From: Halocatena halophila
GTDB taxonomy: Archaea; Halobacteriota; Halobacteria; Halobacteriales; Haloarculaceae
Length of the DNA: 64,000 nt
Assembly: GCA_027563145.1 (NCBI GenBank)
Contig: CP071308.1
Span: 35,701 to 99,700, forward strand
Direction of reading: 5' to 3'
In this document: positions 26,604 to 36,033 of the stretch, piece after piece
Layout: every line of letters starts with the position of its first letter
How positions within the stretch are numbered: the stretch's first letter is position 1
Translations under genes and position numbers: made by a program
Notes under the pieces: model-generated
The model's database searches: none
Told to the model about the DNA's origin: nothing
The model's input: only the letters and a program-made list of their open reading frames with translations

Positions 26604-27542
26604 CTAGCGGTCCCTGTCGGTGCAGTACTGTCCCAGCGCGATCAACCGCTGGCGCTGGGGCGTATCAGGCAGCGTCTCAAGGGCCGTCACCGCCTCAGTG
26701 GCGAGGGTATGCATCCGGCGGCGAGCGTATTCGAAACTGCCAGTCTCTTCGAAGATGGCCTGGACGGTCTCGATATCTTCAGTCGTCGTCTCCTCGGCTG
26801 GTGTGTCGAGGATCTCGTAGACGCGCTCGTCATCGGCGTAGATCGCCATCAGCGTGCGTTTGCCTGTCCGCACATCGGTGCCGATCGTGTCTCGCCCTTT
26901 TCCTGCCTCGAAATCCAGCAGATCATCCCGGATCTGGAACGCTGGCCACAGTGCGCTGTACCCATCGATACCAAGGTCGGTGTCGGTCAATCGTTGCGGG
27001 AGCTCCAAACAGAGCTCGAACAGTGCACCCGTCTTGTGCTCGACCATATCAAGATACTCTCCCTCGGTGACGTCACGACGATCAGCCAGTGCGAAATCCA
27101 GTTGTTGTCCAACGGTCATTTCGCGGACGGCCTCGGCGGCCAGCGTCGTTCCACGCTCTGGGATGAGCGCCACCGCGTGGGCCAACAACATATCGCCGAT
27201 GTTCACCGCCTCAGCCTCCCCGTATTCGGCCCAGAACGTGGGCTCCTCGCGGCGCACCTGGTCACCATCAACCAGATCATCGTGGATGAGCGAAAACGTG
27301 TGCAGCAATTCGACTGCTGCCGCGCAATCATCGAGTGGCTGCTGATCGAGTCCACATAGCTCGCCGGCAAGCAGTACGAGACCGGGCCGCAGCCGCTTGC
27401 CGCCCGTCTCGACCTGATACTGCAGCCGCTCTCGGTACCGCTGGTTCCACAACGAGCGCTCGATGCTCGCATCGATCATTGGCCGGACCTCCTCGGCCAG
27501 CCACGTGGAGATCTCATCGGGCTGGGACTGTGTCGGTGGCAT
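26604..27542 (-). CDS. Polyprenyl diphosphate synthase (GGPP/FPP synthase type), copy 1
   Basis: 312 residues from MPPTQSQPDEISTWLAEEVR. QVETGGKRLRPGLVLL carries the IPP-binding Lys/Arg. The first Asp-rich motif is DDLVD (in HTFSLIHDDLVDGD) and the second is DDLLD (FQIRDDLLDFEAGKG). Phe at the fifth position before the first motif is the arrangement of archaeal GGPP synthases, so a C20 or C15 product is likely. It elongates allylic diphosphate with IPP in the cytosol. It lies downstream of a terpene cyclase on the same strand, with a cyclase remnant between, and would supply its substrate. Confidence 0.92.
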   Translation of the reverse strand: MPPTQSQPDEISTWLAEEVRPMIDASIERSLWNQRYRERLQYQVETGGKRLRPGLVLLAGELCGLDQQPLDDCAAAVELLHTFSLIHDDLVDGDQVRREEPTFWAEYGEAEAVNIGDMLLAHAVALIPERGTTLAAEAVREMTVGQQLDFALADRRDVTEGEYLDMVEHKTGALFELCLELPQRLTDTDLGIDGYSALWPAFQIRDDLLDFEAGKGRDTIGTDVRTGKRTLMAIYADDERVYEILDTPAEETTTEDIETVQAIFEETGSFEYARRRMHTLATEAVTALETLPDTPQRQRLIALGQYCTDRDR

Positions 27543-27547
27543 CGATC

Positions 27548-27798
27548 TCACTCCGCATGGCGATATCGGACCGTTTCTTTCGACCACGCCAAATTCCCTG
27601 CAAGACATCGTCCAAATACCTCGTAGTAGGCAGCAAGGTCGAACCGCCACGTCATCGTCGTGGAGCGTCTGAACGACGGCTTCGAACCGGTCGCAGCCGC
27701 CAGGGCGATTTTCGAAGTGCTGGCAGAGTTCGACCAGGCAAAGGACATGTCGTTTCTCCTCGACCAAACGGGAACGTTGTTGGGAGAGAAAGCTAGTG
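27548..27798 (-). pseudogene. C-terminal remnant of a third terpene cyclase
   Basis: In one frame LVELCQHFENRPGGCDRFEA matches the cyclase segment that contains EAETRRFEAL, and after a frame change FDLAAYYEVFGRCLAGNLAW ends SKETVRYRHAE, matching LAWSKETERY at the end of the cyclase at 29959-31350. It sits directly before the prenyl synthase, as the intact plus-strand pair does. It shows that the ancestral unit was cyclase then synthase and that the cyclase at 27799-29220 was added or rearranged. Confidence 0.75.
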
Positions 27799-29220
27799 TC
27801 ATGAGGGGCTAGTCCAAGATTGGTATCGAGATGTTTCCTGACACCACGTCAGGTATCCCTGTATCCACTGTTCAAGCACCGTCTGATAGCTAGGGAGGGA
27901 AGTATCCGTATCAGAATCGGTAGGAAGGCGCTGAGAACGACTTTCGAATCGCTGAATTTCAGCAGTAAGCATCTTTTTAGCCTCCTCAACGGCGTCCTGG
28001 AGCGAACAGTCCTGTTCATTCCGTATAACGACAACGAGGTTGTTCACCTCGTCATGAGCTAACTCTTTAGGAAGAGAGTAGATATCGTTTGTCCACGCAA
28101 AGATGTTGGCCGCCGTCTCTCGAAGGATGGTGACATCTTCATCGTTGTATACAGAAGAAGATAAGCCAAGATCTCTTGCGATTTCACATAGTGCAAATAC
28201 AATACCTGAACCAACTGAATCCCTTCGGTGCTCCATATAGACATCGAGAGGAGGGACTTGGGCTTTGGCTCGATTGCGCGCTTCCCATCGTTGGCCAGCA
28301 AAGAAATCGATATGATGCTGAATGAAGCGCTCTTGCCCCGTAGAAGACATCCGAGTCGCTGCTCGGTTCCAGATATCGGCAAGTCCTCGCACTAATGGGT
28401 CGTTGATCTGACCAGTGTCTCCCTCAAAGACCGCAAGGAGCGGTTGCTGGAACGCTTTTATAGCAGCTGGCTGCGTCCCAAGTTCGGTGTCATCGAGTTG
28501 ATCATCGTATACAAAGCCCCAACTATTCCAGTCGTTACAGAGATTGACCGCTTCAAGCGTCGCTTGGGGATGTACCCGGCAAGTGCCATATGCTACTCCA
28601 CGAAACCACTCCGGTTCCTCCTCCTCTTGAAACATTCCCATTTGCTGTGCCCATCCACGCGTGTGAGCCGTAACCGCATCCAAATGAGAATTCATTTTAG
28701 ATGTGAGAAATATATCTATTTCTGGAAACTCACTGCTGAACATACAGGCCGGCGGTGACGGCTGTTCACAGAGCGTCTGGAGGGACCCCAGCATGTTATC
28801 GAGGGGAGCCGTGAGCTGCGTGTCGCTAGCAGAAGATTCGCCGCCAGTCGCTTCGGCGTTCCCTCCACCAGTGAGCCTATCACGATCGGGGGCGGTGACG
28901 GTCGCCGTCACCAGTGTGCTGGTCCCCTCCGGCTGGAGCGTCCACGCCACTGTACTTTCAGGTGCCCCATCGAAGGTCATGGTGAGGCGGGTTGGCTCCT
29001 CACTGTCGGTCACGCGCACCTGGCCAGTGAACACGCTCGGAGACGTACCCTCTGGTCCAACATCGGTGACCGTCACGCCCTCTTCAGCAGTCCTCACGGT
29101 GAGACCAGAGCACGCTTCTAGCACCGACTCGACCGCTGTGAGCACAGCGAACACGTCGGCCGGGGCTGCATCGATGGAAACGCTCTGTTCGAGGGGGCCT
29201 GTGGGGGCATCCGCCGTCAT
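27799..29220 (-). CDS. Class I terpene cyclase with N-terminal SRPBCC domain, copy 1
   Basis: 473 residues from MTADAPTGPLEQSVSIDAAP; an ATG five codons upstream is less likely. Residues 10-150 look like an SRPBCC (START/polyketide-cyclase-like) fold: EQSVSIDAAPADVFAVLTAV, TVAWTLQPEGTSTLVTATVT and a last helix LDNMLGSLQTLCE. From about 165 on is a bacterial-type class I cyclase: MNSHLDAVTAHTRGWAQQMG, Asp-rich FVYDDQLDDT, metal-binding NDIYSLPKE (NDxxSxxxE) and C-terminal SRY. All metal ligands are present. It would ionise a prenyl diphosphate and cyclise it. Product unknown. Confidence 0.9.
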   Translation of the reverse strand: MTADAPTGPLEQSVSIDAAPADVFAVLTAVESVLEACSGLTVRTAEEGVTVTDVGPEGTSPSVFTGQVRVTDSEEPTRLTMTFDGAPESTVAWTLQPEGTSTLVTATVTAPDRDRLTGGGNAEATGGESSASDTQLTAPLDNMLGSLQTLCEQPSPPACMFSSEFPEIDIFLTSKMNSHLDAVTAHTRGWAQQMGMFQEEEEPEWFRGVAYGTCRVHPQATLEAVNLCNDWNSWGFVYDDQLDDTELGTQPAAIKAFQQPLLAVFEGDTGQINDPLVRGLADIWNRAATRMSSTGQERFIQHHIDFFAGQRWEARNRAKAQVPPLDVYMEHRRDSVGSGIVFALCEIARDLGLSSSVYNDEDVTILRETAANIFAWTNDIYSLPKELAHDEVNNLVVVIRNEQDCSLQDAVEEAKKMLTAEIQRFESRSQRLPTDSDTDTSLPSYQTVLEQWIQGYLTWCQETSRYQSWTSPS

Positions 29221-29958
29221 GGCGAGCCTCCACACGCGGGTCGCTTACGTTCTACACTACTCCCGCCCTGTCGATGGATGCTGTCTGATTGTTCCATTAT
29301 AGACTATACTTCATTTAGTATTGAACTTGTAAAAGGGTTTACTAGAATGTAATATAAGATATTATCCCTAGAAGAAATATATAAGGTCGGTAAAGGACAA
29401 CAGTCAGTGTCTAGCTCTCCGCTGCCAGGCAAGCAGATCGAACGGACAGTGCAGTGTCCAGACGCTCCCCGTGTGCTGGGTCGACGGGACGAAAGGTCCT
29501 CCTCTCGATCCTGCCGAGTAATAGAATACGTCGACAACTTTCGACCACTACCACACGCCCCAGAACCGCCCCGATCACGCCGGTCGACGCGCCCGTCTGA
29601 GTTTCGTGTTAGTGTAATAACGTGCAACGCTTCACTAGCCCACGACCGGGCGAGCCCCCAACGCCACCCGATTTGATTACTGGGTGGCGCAACTGGTTCG
29701 TAGGTGAGGTAATTGACTATTTCACTCACATAAGTAGTAATGACATTTTCTCTATTGTGTTTCCATACCAAACCATTTCTGTCCCTTTCTATTTATTTCA
29801 TATAAGGATCTTCTAGAAAAAACTTATGATATTATGTACCAAATGCCTGGATGTAATGTTCGAATACCCACGACACGACACCTGCTCGTCGAAAAACTCG
29901 TACAACAGTGCTTGCACGGACGGTCTAAAGATCCCAGTTCTCAATCCCCCATCAGCCA
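29221..29958. other. Divergent intergenic region between the two terpene operons
   Basis: No gene can be supported. It holds AT-rich promoter-like stretches (29300-29390, 29760-29840) on either side of a more GC-rich block. At 29608-29628 the word GTTAGTGTAATAACGTGCAA resembles the hairpin site before the integrase at 32337-32362. The two operons start outward from here. Confidence 0.5.
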
Positions 29959-31350
29959 ATGACCACGCAGAGTGACTCCCCGACGAGAATCGAACGGACG
30001 GTATCAATCGACGCGCCACAAGCCGATATCCATGCGGTTCTTTCGACTTCTCAGGCGATTCCGGAATACTGGCCTGGCATGACGCTTTCCGAGACCGATG
30101 AAGCCCCGATGATGACATATACGCCAGCTCTCCCTGAGAAGCTTCCAGAGATTTCCCTCGCCGTCGAACCCCAAGTCAGCGCTGACTCAGCGCCGACAGC
30201 AGTTTCTATGAGATTTGAGGGTGATTTGGAGGGGACGATTCAGTGGCTGCTTGAGGAGACGGACGAAAGCACGCACGTGAGTGCCGCAGCAACCATTCCT
30301 CGCGTCAGCGTTGCCGATCCACCAGTTGACTGGGAGGCATATGAGTTGATCGCCGAGTTTCACGAGAAGCTTCCCGATACCCTTTCAGCAGTACTAGAGA
30401 ACCTCAAAACGCTTTGTGAACAGCCCTCACCACCGGCCAGTATGGCCACGAACGTTACGATTCCAGAGGTGTATTGTCCGTTTTCCGCCGAGATCAACCC
30501 ACATCTGGAAGACGCCACAGCTCACACCCAAGAATGGGCCCAGGAGATGGGGCTAATAAATGAGCCGTCATCGAAGATTGCCATCTTGTCCTACCTTGTG
30601 GGTCGGATGTACCCGCAGTTTCAGCCAGAGGCACTCCGTCTGTGCAACGACTGGAATTGCTGGGGGTTCTTGCTTGATGATGCGACCGATCCTTTGGGTC
30701 CGGACCAGATGCAACACGCCCAGCAACCGTTGCTTGCAATCCTCGATGGGGAAGCCTCCGGGCCACACCAAAAGCCCCTCGACCGAGCGTTGGCCGACAT
30801 CCATTACCGAGCTGCGGCCCGGATGCCTCCGACCTGGTCCGAGCGGTTCGCCGAGCATCATCGTGAGCTGTTTGCTGGCTTCCGGTGGGAGGCACGCAAC
30901 CGCGAGACCACCACCATTCCGGATTATCACGCCTATATTCAGAATCGACAGTATACCAGCGGAGCAAAGATCACCTTTGATCTCATGGCGATGGATAGTT
31001 CTCCCCTTCCCACAGAGGTTTATCAGCAAAAGGCCGTCAGAAGCCTCCGTGAAGCGGCAATCAACGTTAACGCCTGGATCAACGATGTCTACTCCCTTCA
31101 GAAGGAATTGGCAGATAGTGAGATCAACAATCTCGTCGTCGTTATCCGGGAGGAACAGGGCTGTTCACTGCAAGAAGCTGTGACCAGGACCTGTGAGTTG
31201 ATCGAGGCTGAAACCCGCCGCTTCGAAGCGCTTTCTGACCGGGTCACTGCTGTGTCTGACACAGAGGACGATCTGCAGGCGTACATCATGGGAATGGAGC
31301 GGATCACAGGTGGCGGTTTGGCATGGTCTAAGGAGACGGAGCGGTATTGA
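29959..31350 (+). CDS. Class I terpene cyclase with N-terminal SRPBCC domain, copy 2
   Basis: 463 residues. The architecture equals copy 1: an SRPBCC-like domain (RIERTVSIDAPQADIHAVL, GTIQWLLEETDESTHVSAAA, LSAVLENLKTLCEQPSPP), then the cyclase with INPHLEDATAHTQEWAQEMG, Asp-rich FLLDDATDP, NDVYSLQKE and ETERY. All metal-binding residues are present. Copies 1 and 2 are clearly diverged, so they may make different products. The prenyl synthase follows after 17 bp, so the two are one transcript. Archaeal class I cyclases of this form are rarely described. Confidence 0.9.
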   Translation: MTTQSDSPTRIERTVSIDAPQADIHAVLSTSQAIPEYWPGMTLSETDEAPMMTYTPALPEKLPEISLAVEPQVSADSAPTAVSMRFEGDLEGTIQWLLEETDESTHVSAAATIPRVSVADPPVDWEAYELIAEFHEKLPDTLSAVLENLKTLCEQPSPPASMATNVTIPEVYCPFSAEINPHLEDATAHTQEWAQEMGLINEPSSKIAILSYLVGRMYPQFQPEALRLCNDWNCWGFLLDDATDPLGPDQMQHAQQPLLAILDGEASGPHQKPLDRALADIHYRAAARMPPTWSERFAEHHRELFAGFRWEARNRETTTIPDYHAYIQNRQYTSGAKITFDLMAMDSSPLPTEVYQQKAVRSLREAAINVNAWINDVYSLQKELADSEINNLVVVIREEQGCSLQEAVTRTCELIEAETRRFEALSDRVTAVSDTEDDLQAYIMGMERITGGGLAWSKETERY

Positions 31351-31367
31351 GCCCCCGAGTAACCACT

Positions 31368-32306
31368 ATGACACCGCCAACGGCTCCAGCGGACGAAGTC
31401 GGCACGTGGCTGACCCAGGAGGTTCGGCCAGCTGTCGATGGGTATATCGAGCGCTCGGTCCAGTCCCACCGCTACCATGACCGACTGTGGTATCAAGTGG
31501 AGACGGGCGGAAAACGACTCCGTCCTGGGCTTGTGCTGCTTATCAGCGACCTGTGTGGGCTTGGTCAGTCCCCGAAGCTCGACAGCGCGGCGGCCATCGA
31601 GTTGTTACACACTTTTTCGCTGATTCACGATGACCTCGTCGATGGCGACCGAGTACGCCGGGAGGAGCCCGCGTTCTGGGTCGAATACGGGACGGATGAT
31701 GCGGTCAACATCGGCGATCTGTTACTGGTCTATGCGCTCTCGCTGGTTCCTGAGGGGGGAAAATCAGTAGCTCTTGAGGCTGTTCACGGGATGGCAGTCG
31801 GACAACAGTTAGATTTCGAGTTGTCCGACCGCCGAGACGTCACCGAAGCGGAGTACATGGAGATGGTCAAGTACAAGACGGGCGCGCTGCTAGAACTCTG
31901 TCTGTCGTTACCACAAATCCTGACTGACACCGACCTCGGGATTGACGGCTACAACGCACTATGGCCAGCCTTTCAGATCCGGGACGATCTGCTCGATTTC
32001 GAGGCCGGGAAGGGCCGGGCAGAGATCGGCAATGACGTGCGGGCGGGCAAACGCACGCTCATGGCCATCCACGCCGATGACGATCGCGTCTACGACATCC
32101 TCGACAAACCGGCTGCCGAAACGACTGACGAGGAGATCGAAACGGTACAGAAGATTTTCGAAGAGACGAACTCTTTCGAATACGCTCGCCAGCGGATGGA
32201 TTCGCTTGCCACAGAGGCGTTGACCGCTCTGGAATCGCTCCCAGATACTCCCCAGCGACACCGACTCATCGCACTGGGACGGTTCTGCACCGACAGAGAC
32301 CACTAA
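31368..32306 (+). CDS. Polyprenyl diphosphate synthase (GGPP/FPP synthase type), copy 2
   Basis: 312 residues from MTPPTAPADEVGTWLTQEVR; the ATG at 31368 matches the start of copy 1, and an in-frame TTG at 31347 is not needed. QVETGGKRLRPGL, first motif DDLVD (HTFSLIHDDLVDGD) and second motif DDLLD (FQIRDDLLDFEAGKG) are intact. Very similar to copy 1 at 26604-27542, in opposite orientation. It would supply the C15 or C20 diphosphate to the cyclase encoded just upstream. Confidence 0.93.
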   Translation: MTPPTAPADEVGTWLTQEVRPAVDGYIERSVQSHRYHDRLWYQVETGGKRLRPGLVLLISDLCGLGQSPKLDSAAAIELLHTFSLIHDDLVDGDRVRREEPAFWVEYGTDDAVNIGDLLLVYALSLVPEGGKSVALEAVHGMAVGQQLDFELSDRRDVTEAEYMEMVKYKTGALLELCLSLPQILTDTDLGIDGYNALWPAFQIRDDLLDFEAGKGRAEIGNDVRAGKRTLMAIHADDDRVYDILDKPAAETTDEEIETVQKIFEETNSFEYARQRMDSLATEALTALESLPDTPQRHRLIALGRFCTDRDH

Positions 32307-32336
32307 CCCCCCGGTTATAGGTCATCAGCACCCGGA

Positions 32337-32362
32337 TTGCACGTTAATACAATAACGTGCAA
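32337..32362. promoter_or_regulatory. Inverted repeat upstream of the integrase
   Basis: TTGCACGTTA and TAACGTGCAA are perfect 10-bp arms around ATACAA. It lies 111 bp before the integrase and shares TAATAACGTGCAAC-like sequence with 29608-29628; GCGTGCAATAATG recurs just at the integrase start (32463). It is a candidate integrase core or arm site, or operator. Confidence 0.5.
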
Positions 32363-32472
32363 CCACAACACCACTGATTCTCTCTAACGGCCGAATTCGG
32401 TACTTTCAGCGAGACGGGTGACGCGTGCGGAGTAACTAAGTTGCATAAAATCCATAATAGAAGCGTGCAATA

Positions 32473-33078
32473 ATGAGAACCGAACGGAACAAAGACGGCT
32501 CGTTCAACGTCTGGATGAGCCGCGACGAGTACCAGCACCTCCCACGAGCTGCATCGTCGTGGGATCGGGAGATTGCCATCCGGTTGATGGGAGACTGTGG
32601 ACTGCGGGTCGCTGAAGTCCTTGACGTGTGCCCGGCCCACGTCTCCAGGATGAGCGATGGTACGCATCACTCACTGGAGGTCGTCGGTGGGAAGGACACC
32701 TCCGGTGAGTACCAGGAGGGAAAACACCGGGAGACCTGGGTCCCGGTCGAGTTGGAGCGTACCATTAACCGGTACATGCAGCATGAGGGTATCACTCACG
32801 ACGAGCCAATCATTGATCGGTCGAAACGTACGCTCCAGTACTGGGTCGAGCAGGCGGCTGAACAGGCTGCCGAGGACACCGGCGACGATGATTACCTCCG
32901 TGTGTCAACGCACGACCTCCGCCGGTGCTGGGCGAATCACCTGCTCGTTGAAGAGGGCATCTCACCGCGGATTGTGATGGCGCTCGGTGGCTGGTCGAGC
33001 TACGACGCGATCGAGCCGTATCTCGCTGCCCCGACCGAGGAGAACATCATCAACTCGATGACCAAGGTCGCGTTGTGA
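32473..33078 (+). CDS. Tyrosine recombinase (XerC/D-like integrase), copy 2
   Basis: 201 residues from MRTERNKDGSFNVWMSRDEY. GDCGLRVAEVLDV holds the first Arg, STHDLRRCWANHLL the His-x-x-Arg, ALGGWSSY the His/Trp site and EPYLAA the Tyr nucleophile. Homologous over its length to the integrase at 14679-15284, which faces the other way at the far side of the island. The gene appears intact and has an inverted repeat upstream. Confidence 0.88.
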   Translation: MRTERNKDGSFNVWMSRDEYQHLPRAASSWDREIAIRLMGDCGLRVAEVLDVCPAHVSRMSDGTHHSLEVVGGKDTSGEYQEGKHRETWVPVELERTINRYMQHEGITHDEPIIDRSKRTLQYWVEQAAEQAAEDTGDDDYLRVSTHDLRRCWANHLLVEEGISPRIVMALGGWSSYDAIEPYLAAPTEENIINSMTKVAL

Positions 33079-33290
33079 GTGCCACACAGTGCTTGGGAAA
33101 AGGCAAAACGTGACATTTGCACCAACCCGCCAACGACGGTAAGCTACCCACCTTCTCGCCTGTCTGGCTGAAAACTATTGTTTTCTGCATTCAACGATCG
33201 TGATTTTCTATTATGAATAGATCTCACATCGCTTACTCCACAGGCACTCTCAGAACATTTGTACCAGTTTCGTAAAACCAATAGCATACC

Positions 33291-33378
33291 GATAGAGAGT
33301 CTCTCGTGCCACTACCTTCCAAATTCCAACCGCGTTTTCGTGAGAAGAATGCATTTACAGAAAACCACACTCCGAAGT
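33291..33378. repeat. MITE-like end sequence (partner of 18840-18921)
   Basis: Shares CGATAGAG at the start and GCATTTACAGAAAACCACAC with TCCGAAGT at the end with 18840-18921. Here no transposase is next to it. Between 33079 and 33540 nothing else gene-like is seen. Confidence 0.5.
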
Positions 33379-33539
33379 AAGGGAGGAAACTACTCTCCGA
33401 AATAATATAGCGACATACGATATATAACGCTGCGAGCTCGCAGCACTGGACCCCGAGAGTTCTTGAATGTCTCTTCATGTAGTCTGCCAGCTTCACCGTG
33501 CCGACCGAGAACGAAGTCGAGGAGAGCGCTAAGCAGCGC

Positions 33540-34062
33540 GCCAGTGATCGACTCGATGGTGACGAATACCCGCGTTCCGTCCCCGGCGTCGTCGAGCCCG
33601 TGGGGAAAGATCGACTAGGTGGTCGCGTCGGAGGTGTCGCGGATCTCACGATCAGTACGGGATTTCTCTGCGACCGTCGAGCGTATCGTCGACGAGAACG
33701 ATGTTGGACTGCATATCTTCGATATGGAGATCGCCCTTGCCCCCAACGACTCCGATCCCTACACGCGCGCGTTTCTAACTGCGACGTTCGCCGAGCTGGA
33801 GGCCGAGATCAAACTCGAGAACGTCCGGGAAGGCATTGCGGCCGCTCGCGACCAGGGCAAGTTGCACGGTCGGCCACCATTCGGGTTTGACGTTGGTGCC
33901 GAGGGCTATCTCACGCCGAATGACGACTTTGAGAAAGCGGTCGTCGCCCTCGACGAAGTCGACAAGGGAACCAGCAAACGATCACTGGCGCGCTCACCCG
34001 GGATCGCACGCTCGACGGTGCGGAAGATCGCGGACAACCGCGAGCGATACATAGCCGAGTAG
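33540..34062 (+). pseudogene. Serine recombinase, N-terminus lost
   Basis: From 33622 the frame reads VASEVSRISRSVRDFSATVE, then FDMEIALAPNDSDPYTRAFL and FAELEAEIKLENVREGIAAA to the C-terminal HTH (TSKRSLARSPGIARSTVRKI). The catalytic Ser region is missing; just upstream a TAG interrupts the frame (33623-33625 region) and earlier residues are out of frame. The remaining part resembles a resolvase/invertase; without the Ser it cannot cut DNA. Confidence 0.75.
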
Positions 34063-34183
34063 AACTATCTCGGAAAGTGGGGTTCTGAGACACCCCTAGG
34101 AGCGCGTCCCGCTAGATCCATCCGCAACTGGCGTCAACAGTCAGTTACATTAAGTCCGCGATACAAATCAGCGGCAGAGAAAG

Positions 34184-35836
34184 ATGAGTCAGGAGATACT
34201 CAGGGAGGATGCCCTCGGCGAATACTATTACATCTTCTATCGAGAAATTCGGTCTGACTCCACGAAGCTGACCGAGGAGCGGTTCATCGGTGACGATGCG
34301 GAAGCCGTGGAGATGCTCCTCGACGATATCTTCACCAACGCGAGCGGCGATCACACGCTCGAAGAGCTTGACACGACTCGGTACTTCGAGCGGTGGATTG
34401 AAGGCAGTCTCGACGCATCCGAGGCAATCGAACCCGGCGAGGCCTTCGACAACCGCGCAGAGGGAGACCTTGAAGCCATAGCCGAGGACTTCTCGGATGA
34501 CATGCAGACCCGCGCCCGCGCCGCGGGAAAGTACGTCGTAATCATCCTCGGCGAGGGTCGGCTCATCACCTGCCACTCCTACACCGGTCAGCGAGCTCTC
34601 ACCACCGAGATGGAGATCATCGAGGAGCTGCTGAGTGCCGACAATATCGACAAGTACGCCGAATTCACACGGGAAGAAGACGAAATCGTCATCAACCACT
34701 TCGACAAGTACGACACTAAGTCGTTCGTCGAGTGGCTCGGCATCCCGGTGGATCAGGTGGTGTACGACATCAAGGGCGACGTGAAGATATACTCGGTCAT
34801 CGCCGACGACATACAGGCGACCTTCCGGTTCACCCGCGACGACATCGTGGAGAAGATTATCAATACGGACGAGTTTAACCTGCAGGGCAACCTCCTCGAG
34901 ACTCCAGATACGGAGCGTGACTACCGCATCAAGCAAATCCGGTGGGGCAACTCGACCTACGAGTCGGCGGAGGAGTTCAAGCAAGAGGCTCTCACCCACC
35001 ACTATGAACTCTCGTACTACGAGGACAAGTTCGATGAGCTGGCAAAGGGCGACCTAGGCGTGGCCACAAAGACTGCGATCGACAGGGAGGAGAGGCTGAC
35101 CATCGAGTCTGGAAGTAAGCAAGAGGTCAGGGTGAGGAAGACCCACGACGACTTCGAGATCGTACTCGTCAACGAATTCATCGACCTTGAGGCTGGCTGG
35201 CGACAGGCACTCGCCTCGAAGGCGCTCGCTAACGACCAACGCGTCTCGATTCACCATCCCGGGAACAGCATCGCCGAAGAGCCGGTACGAATCGGTGCGC
35301 TCCGAATCTACAATACAATCGGACTGGATGAGGGCGTTGTGGACGATCTCCACGACTTCGTGCGCACCGCCCGTGACCTCGGCACGTCGAACATGGGGTC
35401 GCTCATGAAGCACGTAACCTTCGACTTACTCCGGCGTGAGGCCAACGCACCGATCTGCCACTTCTTCGGTGAGCTGGCGGACGAGTACCTGCGGAGCCAC
35501 AAAGACACCATCTCGGAGGGGACGCGCGTTACCCTCCGCGAGGGCGGCCCGGCGTCGGTGGAACTGAAGTCGCCCGAGTGGTTCTACGGCGGGAAGGACT
35601 ACGAACTTGCCAACAAGCTGACCAAGGAGTTGAACAACGGTGCTGGGATGGTAGTCATTGGGGTGGATGAGAACGGTGGGAAGGTGAAGGGAATTCAGAA
35701 AAACCGCTTCCCGCACGAGCGTCTGGAGGGATTGGAGAAGAAGGTCAGAAATCAGTCCGACGCTACGCAGATACATGTCGTCCCCGTGCCCATCAGCGGA
35801 GGGGACATCACTATCACGGCGATGAAGACGGGCTGA
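34184..35836 (+). CDS. Large unknown protein with AlbA_2-like C-terminal region
   Basis: 550 residues, higher GC than its neighbours. The first 400 residues are acidic and not recognised. Near the C-terminus, YELANKLTKELNNGAGMVVIGVDENGGKVKGIQ has the form of Schlafen AlbA_2 (divergent AAA_4) domains: helix, GG, then a xxIGVDDxG strand. Such domains occur in antiviral and transcription-related proteins. It stands alone between recombinase debris and a lipoprotein, as cargo genes often do. A defence role is a guess. Confidence 0.7.
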   Translation: MSQEILREDALGEYYYIFYREIRSDSTKLTEERFIGDDAEAVEMLLDDIFTNASGDHTLEELDTTRYFERWIEGSLDASEAIEPGEAFDNRAEGDLEAIAEDFSDDMQTRARAAGKYVVIILGEGRLITCHSYTGQRALTTEMEIIEELLSADNIDKYAEFTREEDEIVINHFDKYDTKSFVEWLGIPVDQVVYDIKGDVKIYSVIADDIQATFRFTRDDIVEKIINTDEFNLQGNLLETPDTERDYRIKQIRWGNSTYESAEEFKQEALTHHYELSYYEDKFDELAKGDLGVATKTAIDREERLTIESGSKQEVRVRKTHDDFEIVLVNEFIDLEAGWRQALASKALANDQRVSIHHPGNSIAEEPVRIGALRIYNTIGLDEGVVDDLHDFVRTARDLGTSNMGSLMKHVTFDLLRREANAPICHFFGELADEYLRSHKDTISEGTRVTLREGGPASVELKSPEWFYGGKDYELANKLTKELNNGAGMVVIGVDENGGKVKGIQKNRFPHERLEGLEKKVRNQSDATQIHVVPVPISGGDITITAMKTG

Positions 35837-36033
35837 TTCGTGGCAAGAGACATCGTCCCTAGCTTGCACGTTTTTCTTAAGAGTACCATGTGATTTTTTG
35901 ATGGCAGATGGCAAATTATTTTCGTGAACTAGTCGAAATCTGAGGGTTGAGCGTGGTGGTAAGTGGTGAATTGCACGAAAGTGTATTTGACTCAACCGGT
36001 CGCACAATCCGAATCATTCGAACGAGAAGAATT

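Noticed and set aside
26451..27359. 302-codon open frame on the plus strand
   Set aside because: It is antisense to the prenyl synthase at 26604-27542, whose motifs are unmistakable.
28444..29302. Plus-strand frames opposite the terpene cyclase
   Set aside because: The minus-strand protein has all class I cyclase motifs; these frames have none.
34145..35002. 285-codon minus-strand frame opposite the 550-aa protein
   Set aside because: The plus-strand protein has normal haloarchaeal composition and a plausible start; the minus frame is Val/Leu-rich shadow sequence of high-GC coding DNA.
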